Shown: piece after piece, positions 1 to 7,655 of the stretch | Layout of the letters: every line of letters starts with the position of its first letter | How positions within the stretch are numbered: the first letter of the stretch is position 1 | Source: Terrimonas sp. | GTDB taxonomy: Bacteria > Bacteroidota > Bacteroidia > Chitinophagales > Chitinophagaceae | Assembly (NCBI GenBank): GCA_016125075.1 | Contig: WGMO01000002.1 | Coordinates: 1 to 64,000 of the forward strand | Direction: 5' to 3' | Length of the DNA: 64,000 bases | Made by a program: the position numbers and the translations under genes | Notes under the pieces: generated by a model | Told to the model about the DNA's origin: nothing | Seen by the model: the letters and a program-made list of their open reading frames with translations, nothing else | Databases searched by the model: none

Positions 1-104
1 AAACGCGGTGGTTCGGCAAATAAGCTTCCTATAACATCCATATAACTACAGTACCAAAACTCATTTTTTTAAATGGTCAAAAACCAAATACTGCCCTTTT
101 AATG

Positions 105-131
105 AAAAAAGGCCATCCTTTTTGGACAGCC
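105..131 (-). terminator. Intrinsic terminator of the steroid-reductase-like gene
   Basis: Read on the minus strand, an 8-bp stem (two G-U wobbles) with a short A-rich loop is followed directly by six T residues. It sits about 40 bp past the stop codon of the leftward gene that ends at 174. The bases left of it (1-100) show no gene I can support. Confidence 0.6.
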
Positions 132-173
132 TCTTTTTTTAGCCTATTTAGATTTTTATCGAAAACCTGCCTC

Positions 174-944
174 TCAAATAATATAGGGGATGATGGCTTT
201 CCGGTTCCCCGGGTAATCTGAAAATTTTTCCTGGTACCATCGATGATGGGATAAGGCCCTTGGGATAAGGTTGGCGGCTGTCCAGACAAAAAATGCCAGG
301 GCTGGTAAATTATTACAAAGCATGGCAAATCCCAGCCATTCGATCAGTTCCCCAAAGAGGTTTGGGCAACTGATCTTTTCAAATAGGCCACCCCTGGGGA
401 TCATATACCCGGTCTCACTGGGTTTTCGCAAAGCAATCAACCGGCTATCAGCTTTCCAATTGATCAGCAGGCCTGTAAAAAAAATAAAGCACCCGACTAT
501 AAACTGGGGGTTCTTTAACCACGCGTCGGTATAGACAGCAAACCGGGTAAAATAATACCCCATTGAACAACCATTGATGATATTAAAAAAGATGGCCGAC
601 CCTACAATGACCAGGGGCATTTTTTTTCCATGGGTATGGAGGCGAAACGGAAAAACCAGGCTACGATATACATAATGAAATGAAAATAAACTGATCATCA
701 ACCAGGCAGAAAGGCTGATATCTTTGAAATAGGGAGCCAGGATGATCCATAATATTAGCAACACCGGTAATTCCATGATGATCCACCCGAGCCGGTTCGG
801 CACCTGCGGTCCCCATTTAACTGAACTGTGCCTGCCATAGGGCGCCGTGACCCTGAGCAGTATAAAAAATACAATAACGGCAAGGCCCATCCAACCTAAG
901 AGAAAGGACTGAAATATGGTCCATGAAATCGAAATGAAATGCAT
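174..944 (-). CDS. Steroid 5-alpha-reductase-family membrane protein
   Basis: A 256-residue polytopic membrane protein with about six hydrophobic segments. The C-terminal half carries the signature of the 3-oxo-5-alpha-steroid 4-dehydrogenase C-terminal domain: a GYMIPRGGLFE stretch near residue 187, then CPNLFGELIEW, and a terminal HHRWYQEKF..YP followed by RKAIIPYII. In eukaryotes this family reduces an enone double bond with NADPH; bacterial members are mostly uncharacterised and may act on steroid-like or other lipid enones. The ATG start at 944 gives full family length. The neighbouring leftward gene is an epimerase of the 3-beta-hydroxysteroid-dehydrogenase-like superfamily, so a shared lipid substrate is possible but only inferred. 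Confidence 0.8.
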   Translation of the reverse strand: MHFISISWTIFQSFLLGWMGLAVIVFFILLRVTAPYGRHSSVKWGPQVPNRLGWIIMELPVLLILWIILAPYFKDISLSAWLMISLFSFHYVYRSLVFPFRLHTHGKKMPLVIVGSAIFFNIINGCSMGYYFTRFAVYTDAWLKNPQFIVGCFIFFTGLLINWKADSRLIALRKPSETGYMIPRGGLFEKISCPNLFGELIEWLGFAMLCNNLPALAFFVWTAANLIPRALSHHRWYQEKFSDYPGNRKAIIPYII

Positions 945-966
945 GCGGAAATTTTATGGCCGATAA

Positions 967-1953
967 TCAGTCAAGATAACCCATTTGCCTGAACCATTGC
1001 AGGGTATCGGACAGGGTTTCTTCCAGTGGGCGGGTCCTGTAATCCAGTTCCTGCATCGCTTTTTTACTGCTGATACAGCGATTTCCGCCAAATAAGGCTG
1101 CGAGGACTTCCCGGGTATACAGGGGATCTTTTTTTTGCAGGGTACCCAGCAACTGAATAAAAGGTAATCCGGTTCTGCCTAGCATATAGGGTAAGATATA
1201 GGGCTTTATCTTTTTACCAGTCACTGTTGACATGATCTGCGCCAGTTCTTTCAATGGGTACCATTGACCCCCCAACAGGTATTTTTCTCCCGGCCTTCCC
1301 ATCGTAAGGGCATTTACTATAGCTACCGCCAGGTCTCTTGCATCGCAAAAATCAAAACCGCCATCAAATATGAATGGCAGTTTACCACGATAAAGATCCA
1401 TCAACGCCTTGCCCATCTTAGAGGGTTTATAATCATAGGGGCCCATTACCGCGGTGGGTTGCATCACTATAACTTCCATGCTTCCCGGCTGATGAAAGGA
1501 TAAGGCTGTTTCCTCCCCTTTTCTTTTTGAGCAGTGATAAATAAATGTCTTGTCCTGTACCGGCCCCCTTGTTTCATCCATCATTTCCAATACCGGTTCC
1601 TGCTGGTACACCTGGACAGAACTGATATGCACCACTCTCCGGATTCCGGCATCACGGGATATTTGCATTAGTTGACGGGTGCCATCAACATTTACAGCAG
1701 CTACTTTTTGTGCTGTGTCGCCGTGAACGGGAACAATGGCAGCACAATGGATCAATGTCTCACAATCTTTGAGGAGCGCTACCAAAGAAGCAGGGTCAAG
1801 CAGGTCGCCTTTTATTTTTTCAACAGGTAACCCTTCGAGTGAACGGGTATCTTTCCTCACAAGTGCTTTCAATGCATAGTCACGTCGCAGGAGTTCAAGT
1901 AAAACCGACGATCCCAATTGTCCGGAGGCCCCGGTAATAGCAACTTTCATCAT
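967..1953 (-). CDS. NAD-dependent epimerase/dehydratase (extended SDR)
   Basis: A 328-residue extended short-chain dehydrogenase. The N-terminal nucleotide-binding motif is TGASGQLGSS (TGxxGxxG) within the first 20 residues, and the catalytic pair is in YHCSKRKGE (YxxxK) near residue 140. Members of this superfamily oxidise or epimerise nucleotide sugars, flavonoids or sterols with NAD(P). The sequence is closest in feel to the 3-beta-HSD/dihydroflavonol-reductase-like group rather than to sugar-nucleotide epimerases, but the substrate cannot be fixed. It is 22 bp upstream of the steroid-reductase-like gene on the same strand, so the two are probably cotranscribed. Confidence 0.8.
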   Translation of the reverse strand: MMKVAITGASGQLGSSVLLELLRRDYALKALVRKDTRSLEGLPVEKIKGDLLDPASLVALLKDCETLIHCAAIVPVHGDTAQKVAAVNVDGTRQLMQISRDAGIRRVVHISSVQVYQQEPVLEMMDETRGPVQDKTFIYHCSKRKGEETALSFHQPGSMEVIVMQPTAVMGPYDYKPSKMGKALMDLYRGKLPFIFDGGFDFCDARDLAVAIVNALTMGRPGEKYLLGGQWYPLKELAQIMSTVTGKKIKPYILPYMLGRTGLPFIQLLGTLQKKDPLYTREVLAALFGGNRCISSKKAMQELDYRTRPLEETLSDTLQWFRQMGYLD

Positions 1954-2023
1954 CGTTCATAAAAATGTCTTTACTGAAATTACGCGTAGCGGATGAAAGG
2001 AAGGAAATTATTTAGCCTCTTTC

Positions 2024-2722
2024 TTATTGCAGAACCGGCAGCATCAGGGGACCCAGTTTCTCCGTCCAGCGTCGGTATTCCAATCCCGAAGGATGGAGTC
2101 CATCGCCGGCCACCAGGCTGGGGTTATAGCGGGCTTCCCGGGTTGAAGGGGTAATGTCCAGGTAGGGGCAGGGTACAGACAAAGTGACTTCTTTATTTAT
2201 CGCATTAAACCAGTCTATCTCCCTTCTTATCTGGGCTGTATCACCATAAGCAGCAAAAGGGGTAACACTGTAATCCGGAATAGAAAGCACAAATACATTT
2301 TCTTTTTTACCATGGGCCAGTTGAATGGCTTTCGCGAGCAAAGCTGTAAACCGTTGCCGGTAACCGGTAGTATCATGCCGCTGGTACTGGTCATTGACCC
2401 CGATCAACAGGCTCACAACATCATGTGGTGCCGGGTTAGCCGTATTGATGGCATCCTGGAGGTTATTGGTCGTCCATCCGGTGGTGGCGATATAATCCGG
2501 TTCCTGGATATTAATTCCGTTCAGCTTCAGCCAATTGCTGGTTTGTGCCGGAAACCGCTCTGATGCAGATACACTTTGTCCGATTGTATAGGAATCACCA
2601 AGCGCCAGCCAGGTCTTTGTGGGGCTGCCTGCAGGGGGCGTAACGATTGTCGCCGAATTGGAAACCGGCTTCGTGCAGGCGGCCAACACTAAAAAGCTCA
2701 GAAAAAGGATAATACGGTTCAT
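2024..2722 (-). CDS. SGNH/GDSL-family hydrolase lipoprotein
   Basis: A secreted GDSL esterase/lipase. I place the start at the ATG at 2722 because the protein then opens with MNRIILFLSFLVLAACTK, a lipoprotein signal with lipobox LAAC; a longer reading frame from 2758 would start right at the preceding stop. The nucleophile block is ALGDSYTIGQ, the oxyanion Asn lies in GVNDQYQ, and the catalytic Asp-His pair is in DGLHPSG near the C-terminus, so all SGNH blocks are present. It probably deacylates an exported lipid or glycan ester. It follows the PI-PLC-like gene on the same strand by 36 bp, suggesting an operon of two exported hydrolases. Confidence 0.85.
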   Translation of the reverse strand: MNRIILFLSFLVLAACTKPVSNSATIVTPPAGSPTKTWLALGDSYTIGQSVSASERFPAQTSNWLKLNGINIQEPDYIATTGWTTNNLQDAINTANPAPHDVVSLLIGVNDQYQRHDTTGYRQRFTALLAKAIQLAHGKKENVFVLSIPDYSVTPFAAYGDTAQIRREIDWFNAINKEVTLSVPCPYLDITPSTREARYNPSLVAGDGLHPSGLEYRRWTEKLGPLMLPVLQ

Positions 2723-2758
2723 CTTTATATATACGGCTAAACCAGTAAATTGGTTCAT

Positions 2759-3502
2759 TTATTTATATCCAAAATACGCCCTGCAAGCCGCCACTGAATC
2801 GGTATTGATGATATCGATCCCCAGGTTTTTGAAATGATCCCAGGCTTTTGGATTATCGGGTATGCCCCAGAGCCTGAGTATTTTCCCTTTTTGATGAACA
2901 GCTCGGGCCAGTGATTGCAAGCGAATATCAATACTGTCCGCGGGTCTAAAATAGTTGGCGTAAGCATCACTTACAAAAGCAACTTTCTGCAGCGCATCGG
3001 TATCATAATGCTCCCGGGGACGGCCATCAAATAAAATAGTGGAAGGGTAAGCGGCCCAATGGTCAACAGGCCCGCGATCACCACTGATGACAACCTGTAC
3101 GGCCAGTGGATTTGTTCCCCGGTCAAATACCTGTGGATATTGAGCGATCTCTTTTAAGATTTCCTGCAATACTGCCGTACCATCTTTTTTTATATCGATC
3201 ATGAGAACAGGCGCATAAGTGCTGTCTTCACTGATCCTGCCCCGGTACTTGTTGAATAACTGAATGATCGGTTGCAGGTATAACTGGCCGAGGGTGGGAG
3301 CTTGCAGGGTAGCAGATTCGTCATGGCACACGCGAAGTTTATGGTCAACAAGATAAACATCGGCTTCAATAGCATAGACCTTGTACCGTATCGCCTGGAT
3401 GAGGGGTTCTGTTTTCTGGTAATCATTGTGGGCATGGATCAGGGGTGGCTGGGCGGATACCCGGGTCACCACCAGCAGTAAAATCGGGAACAGAAATTTC
3501 AT
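2759..3502 (-). CDS. Secreted PI-PLC / glycerophosphodiesterase-like protein
   Basis: A 247-residue protein with a cleavable signal peptide (MKFLFPILLLVVTRVSAQ). The mature N-terminus has HAHNDYQ, then a strand with EADV and later CHDE, the arrangement of His, Glu and Asp seen in TIM-barrel phosphodiesterases of the PI-PLC / GDPD superfamily. Bacteroidota homologues with HAHNDY are usually annotated as phosphatidylinositol-specific phospholipase C-like or AIM6-like; their substrate is unknown. It is the upstream partner of the GDSL lipoprotein. Confidence 0.75.
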   Translation of the reverse strand: MKFLFPILLLVVTRVSAQPPLIHAHNDYQKTEPLIQAIRYKVYAIEADVYLVDHKLRVCHDESATLQAPTLGQLYLQPIIQLFNKYRGRISEDSTYAPVLMIDIKKDGTAVLQEILKEIAQYPQVFDRGTNPLAVQVVISGDRGPVDHWAAYPSTILFDGRPREHYDTDALQKVAFVSDAYANYFRPADSIDIRLQSLARAVHQKGKILRLWGIPDNPKAWDHFKNLGIDIINTDSVAACRAYFGYK

Positions 3503-3583
3503 GACACAAAGATGTGATTATTTGTGATATACCGTAAAAACGGGCAATTATCCACTGTAATTATGATGTATATCAGGTAAAAA

Positions 3584-3591
3584 TATATTTG
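3584..3591 (+). promoter_or_regulatory. Bacteroidota -7 element upstream of the DoxX-like gene
   Basis: TATATTTG is an exact match to the TAnnTTTG -7 element of the Bacteroidota primary sigma factor. It lies 36 bp before the ATG at 3628. I see no good TTTG -33 element at the right distance. Confidence 0.45.
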
Positions 3592-3627
3592 AAATCCGTA
3601 CCTTTTAACGAACCAAACTATACCATC

Positions 3628-4035
3628 ATGACACATTATCACGTTGTTTCAAGGGTATCCATCTATATGCTCTCCGCAATACTGATCATACTCGGCGTAT
3701 TCCACTTTATGTATCCCCGCGAATTATTCGTATATATCCCACCCAGTTTGTGGGGTGGTCTCACCTGGGTTTACCTGGCTGGCGGTGCCTATATACTGGT
3801 AGGTGTTTCGTTTTTAACCAACCAGTATGTCAAATTTACAGGTTACCTGCTGGTGATCATGCTTGTTATTTTCATACTGGCTTTTCATTTGCCGAATTTC
3901 CGGAACGCAGGTGACAGTGACATGCGTATCCTTTCCTTCATCCATATCATGAAAGATACAGCCATAGCCGGATTTGCCATGCATGTGGCCGCCGGGGCCC
4001 ACCACCAGCACCTTCACCTGGAAAACAGTGATTAA
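3628..4035 (+). CDS. DoxX-like small membrane protein
   Basis: A 135-residue four-helix membrane protein. I use the ATG at 3628 (MTHYHVVSRVSIYML); an in-frame TTG at 3589 would add 13 residues but overlaps the -7 promoter element. The composition, the first helix with GVFHFMYPRE and the four regularly spaced hydrophobic segments match the DoxX/DoxX-like family, which has been linked to redox stress membrane complexes in other bacteria. The C-terminus is His-rich (HHQHLH). It stands alone between a leftward operon and the terpenoid-synthase-like gene. Confidence 0.65.
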   Translation: MTHYHVVSRVSIYMLSAILIILGVFHFMYPRELFVYIPPSLWGGLTWVYLAGGAYILVGVSFLTNQYVKFTGYLLVIMLVIFILAFHLPNFRNAGDSDMRILSFIHIMKDTAIAGFAMHVAAGAHHQHLHLENSD

Positions 4036-4197
4036 TACCAACCGGCCCCCCCTTTGAATAAACTCCTCTTTTTTAATAGCAGGAAAGGAACGTTATGCAG
4101 GTAATCTTTGTGGTTGTTAACAAAAATTTACCCTGGATTGGGTATTCCTGATACCTGGAGCATGAATTATATTTATCTAAACATGCTTTAACATCCG

Positions 4198-4232
4198 TTT
4201 GATAGTTCAGCGGATTTATTATTTTATATTTG
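4198..4232 (+). promoter_or_regulatory. Promoter with TTTG and TAnnTTTG elements next to the start codon
   Basis: TTTG at 4198-4201 and TATATTTG at 4225-4232 are separated by 23 bp, within the usual range for Bacteroidota promoters. The -7 element ends only 7 bp before the ATG at 4240, so transcription would begin at or within a few bases of the start codon. Confidence 0.5.
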
Positions 4233-4239
4233 ATTACCC

Positions 4240-5082
4240 ATGCAGTCAATAAGCATTGATACAAACGCTGTAACCGAAGCCCTGCCTGTATTTACACTTA
4301 TTAATGAGGATAAATACCGGCGTTACGCATTGTGCCTGGGTTTTGTTCAAACAATTATCAGTGATTTTTTCCCGGCGGCATCCAGTGAAGAGCTTCGCCC
4401 ACTATTCCGCAGGCTGGGAAATATTGCCTGTTGTATTGATACCCACCTGGATGATCTTGACGCTTCCCAAAAAGAGATATTACTGCAGGAATTTCCTTCT
4501 TTTTTTGATGCTTTGCCGGTTGATGGGACTGAAACTTCTTTTTTCTATCACTTGTCTGCCCTCTGTAATAGGTTAGGGACTTCGTTATACCCGCCATCAG
4601 CTGCCAGCATGTTATTCGGTTTTTACCAGTATTGTGCTCAACAGGGAATATTAGGTGACCTCAGGAAATTCTCCCTGGCTGTGATCTGTTCGGGTTATGA
4701 AAAATGTAAAGCCAATAATGCGGAAGCCATCCTGGAATGTCTTCAAATGGAAGGACATGCGGCGATTTCATTTTTACTGACCCTGCTTCAAACAGAAAAC
4801 CTGGTCAACGAAAACGACCCCCAATACCCTTCCCTGAAAAACTACCTGCACCGCCTGGAATGTATGCTGAATATTGCTGATGACCTGGGTGACAGCCAGA
4901 AAGACAGGCAAAAAGGAACGATCAGCCTTGTTACAGGCTTTGGATATTATTATTTACTCACGGCCCGGCTGATAAAAACCTTTGGCATTACCATTGCCAG
5001 GAACCACTTCCTGTTTATCAGGCATTTTTTTCTTTTTTCCCGCAGGTATCTGCTCTCGGAGATCAGGAAAGAAATACGCTGA
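4240..5082 (+). CDS. Class I isoprenoid/terpenoid-synthase-fold protein
   Basis: A 280-residue all-alpha soluble protein. Two acidic motifs sit where class I terpenoid synthases bind the Mg-diphosphate: IDTHLDDLD at residues 66-74 and NIADDLGDSQKDRQKG at 211-226. The second resembles the NILRDVGEDxxxGR motif of phytoene/squalene synthases, so a head-to-head prenyltransferase or a related terpene cyclase is the best reading. The catalytic chemistry is inferred; product and substrate are unknown, and no carotenoid or hopanoid gene lies beside it. It is monocistronic and ends 8 bp from the convergent MG2/plug gene. It could also be a degenerate member of the fold, but both metal motifs are intact. 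Confidence 0.6.
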   Translation: MQSISIDTNAVTEALPVFTLINEDKYRRYALCLGFVQTIISDFFPAASSEELRPLFRRLGNIACCIDTHLDDLDASQKEILLQEFPSFFDALPVDGTETSFFYHLSALCNRLGTSLYPPSAASMLFGFYQYCAQQGILGDLRKFSLAVICSGYEKCKANNAEAILECLQMEGHAAISFLLTLLQTENLVNENDPQYPSLKNYLHRLECMLNIADDLGDSQKDRQKGTISLVTGFGYYYLLTARLIKTFGITIARNHFLFIRHFFLFSRRYLLSEIRKEIR

Positions 5083-5090
5083 TGGTTGTT

Positions 5091-7466
5091 CTATTCCATT
5101 ATTTGCTCAAGATGCGTTAACCTGCCATCGGTACTCATCCCTTCTATAATCACCCTGAAAGCACGACTAACATCATTATTATAAAACCGGAGGATGGTCT
5201 CATTTTGCCCGGGAGCCAGGATCACGTCGGGGTTCCAGTACAAAGTGGTACGAAGATCCCGTTTTTCATTTTCTGGATTAAAAGAGTCATAATTGGGAGC
5301 ATAAAATTGTCTTGAGATAGTATAACCTGTTACCTTATTACTCGCTAATCCCTTCCCGGGTTCAGGCTTCTGGTCACCCCCTTTTCGGGTATAGATGGCA
5401 ATGGCACCACCCGCGCCTCCACCAAAACCGCCGATAAAAGGAGGGCGGAATACTTTTATATAGGCAACATCATTTACGGATAATGACGAAACACGGTCAA
5501 CATCAGCTTGCATTTCATCGATATATAACTGCGGTCTTCCTCCCCGCCAATCCAGGCTGGTTTGTGCACCCGATTCGATAATTTGCAGCCCTGCTACCTT
5601 GCCCTGCAGGTAACTGAAAATATTTATCCTTGAAACGGCGAAAGGGTCATTCACCAGGTCAAACTGGTAGGCATCCCCCATGCTGAATAAGCCCGATGTG
5701 TATTTTTCATCCATTTCTTCTACGGCCGACTTCTTTTTCGCTTTCACCGTAACATTTTCCAGGGTCTTCAACTCATTGAATTTACGTAACTGCTGTGCTT
5801 CACTGGCCAGCCGAATATGAAGACTGAGCGCCGCAGTATCATTCACATTCCAACCGGTAAATCCCGATGCAAGGCCAGGGTTATTCAGAGCCGGTAACCT
5901 GTTTTGGAGAAAGGAAGCCTGTGCATTGGCCATCTGATCTTTCTTAGAAAACTGGTAATAAATCTGTGCAGAGTCAAACAGAACGAATGATGGGTCATTA
6001 AACTTTCCGTCTTTGTCGATCGGTACCCCTACGATCTTGGGTTCAGCATCCTTTTGCTTGACAATCAAAAATATTTCACCGGCATCCCGAAGCTGTGAAG
6101 GGATGACGCCCTGTACCATTCCCGAAACGGTGAGGTAGCTTGTGTCCCGATCGAATTTTATGTCGGGCATGCTGGCCGCGGTCACTTGCTGCCAGCTGAT
6201 TCGCCGCCAGCCATGGGTCATCATAACAAGATCCAGCATATAACTCACGGAATCTGCATCGCTTCTAAAATAAAATGCAGGGTCATGGATATACCCTTTC
6301 AATTCACTGCTCAATAAAAGTTGTGAGACGATATTATTGCTGCTATCGGTTTCAATATCAGCATCCGTCACGGCCACGGAAAGGCTCGCCACCATACTGT
6401 CGGGAATGGCAATCCTGACCTCATTTTTCCCACGGCTGCTGAGGCCCCAATGTTCAACGGTCATTTTGGGTTCAAACCGGTATTCATGGTTATTGATAAA
6501 GGTGACCCGTTCTGCCAGGGGTCGCCAGCTTTCATCAAAAACAGTGATAGTGAGCACGCCACTGGGCAACCCTTCTGTGGGTATCGTCCCTACACCCGGT
6601 CCTTTTGTAAGGTCTTTCATCACCCGGAAGGCCATGAATTGATTCATGGTTCCGACCAGAAAAACCCTGGAAGGACCACCCGGTGAAGCGGTAACCTGGA
6701 AATTCCTCTTGGCGCCGCTTACTGTGACCTGCAGGCTTACGCCGCTGGAACCCGTCTCTGGTAAGTCGGAACTATGCAGGGCACCTTTTTCATCTCTCCA
6801 ATTCACCGTGTATTTTTCACCCGGCAGGGGGTGTAAAAAAAAGCTGCCCATACCATCATGGATAATGTGCAGGCTATCGACCAGTTTTCCCTTTTCTGAT
6901 TTGACGGCCCCCCGGATTTTTACAGGATGCCCCCACTGATCGTTTACCATGAATGCAATCCTATTGTTCACACCCGATATGATGGTACCCCCTTCCGGAA
7001 AAAACTGTAAATCATACCGTGGAGACGTGATGTTATTCTTTTTGCTTTGGGCACTGATGACCCGGATATCCCGGTTAAAAAGAAAAGCGCTGTCGAAATT
7101 GAGCATCCATTTTGTATAGGCCCTTGCATGAATAAAATTCCCGGAAAAATCGGCAGGTATATCAAACTGACCCCTGGTAACACCATCCAGTAATGGAAGG
7201 ACAGACCGGTAAAGCAGGCTCCCTTTTTCGTCTGTCCAGTCTACATAAAAGGTTTTGCTTTCCACAGCGGGATAATTCGCTTCCATCAGGTAGGCCTTGA
7301 ACCAAATGGTTTCACCGGCAGCATAATTGGTTTTATCAAAATGGAGGTAACATTTTTCCTGTGCATAGTCCGTACCATATCTCGCCAGGATACTGTCTAC
7401 CGGCTGCGCTGTTACGGATTTGATGAAGAAAATAAAACAGAAAAGAGCGGGTATTTTTTTAATCAT
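5091..7466 (-). CDS. Secreted MG2-domain protein with TonB-receptor plug domain
   Basis: About 791 residues with a signal peptide; the start is taken at the ATG at 7466 (MIKKIPALFCF) although an ATG at 7478 is in frame. The mature N-terminus has CYLHFDKTNYAAGETIWFKA, the hallmark of an alpha-2-macroglobulin MG2 domain in Bacteroidota surface proteins. Near residues 590-690 is a TonB-dependent-receptor plug-like domain (VTVKAKKK, then a glycine-rich GGFGGGAGGAIAIYTRKGG). There is no outer-membrane beta-barrel after the plug, so it is not a transporter by itself; it may be a periplasmic or surface adaptor. No SusD partner is present. Confidence 0.75.
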   Translation of the reverse strand: MIKKIPALFCFIFFIKSVTAQPVDSILARYGTDYAQEKCYLHFDKTNYAAGETIWFKAYLMEANYPAVESKTFYVDWTDEKGSLLYRSVLPLLDGVTRGQFDIPADFSGNFIHARAYTKWMLNFDSAFLFNRDIRVISAQSKKNNITSPRYDLQFFPEGGTIISGVNNRIAFMVNDQWGHPVKIRGAVKSEKGKLVDSLHIIHDGMGSFFLHPLPGEKYTVNWRDEKGALHSSDLPETGSSGVSLQVTVSGAKRNFQVTASPGGPSRVFLVGTMNQFMAFRVMKDLTKGPGVGTIPTEGLPSGVLTITVFDESWRPLAERVTFINNHEYRFEPKMTVEHWGLSSRGKNEVRIAIPDSMVASLSVAVTDADIETDSSNNIVSQLLLSSELKGYIHDPAFYFRSDADSVSYMLDLVMMTHGWRRISWQQVTAASMPDIKFDRDTSYLTVSGMVQGVIPSQLRDAGEIFLIVKQKDAEPKIVGVPIDKDGKFNDPSFVLFDSAQIYYQFSKKDQMANAQASFLQNRLPALNNPGLASGFTGWNVNDTAALSLHIRLASEAQQLRKFNELKTLENVTVKAKKKSAVEEMDEKYTSGLFSMGDAYQFDLVNDPFAVSRINIFSYLQGKVAGLQIIESGAQTSLDWRGGRPQLYIDEMQADVDRVSSLSVNDVAYIKVFRPPFIGGFGGGAGGAIAIYTRKGGDQKPEPGKGLASNKVTGYTISRQFYAPNYDSFNPENEKRDLRTTLYWNPDVILAPGQNETILRFYNNDVSRAFRVIIEGMSTDGRLTHLEQIME

Positions 7467-7655
7467 CTGCAAGGCCATATTTATGATCTAAAAAGATATG
7501 CAATTTAAAGATGTTAAAGCGGGAATGTTGGAAAAATATTATTTTAACAAGATGTTTTCATGATCAAAAAAATAGCCGCCCGGGATGAAAAAAAATCTGT
7601 CTATTTGTTTTTCACACTCCTTCCGAATGACAGGTGAAGGGGTTAAATTGCACCC

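Noticed and set aside
1-37. Possible start of a leftward gene at the window edge
   Set aside because: An ATG at 35-37 on the minus strand opens 12 codons up to the edge, but this is too little sequence to support a gene.
4073-4264. Short minus-strand frame in the gap before the terpenoid-synthase-like gene
   Set aside because: Only 63 residues, no recognisable feature, and it overlaps the promoter and first codons of the + strand gene.
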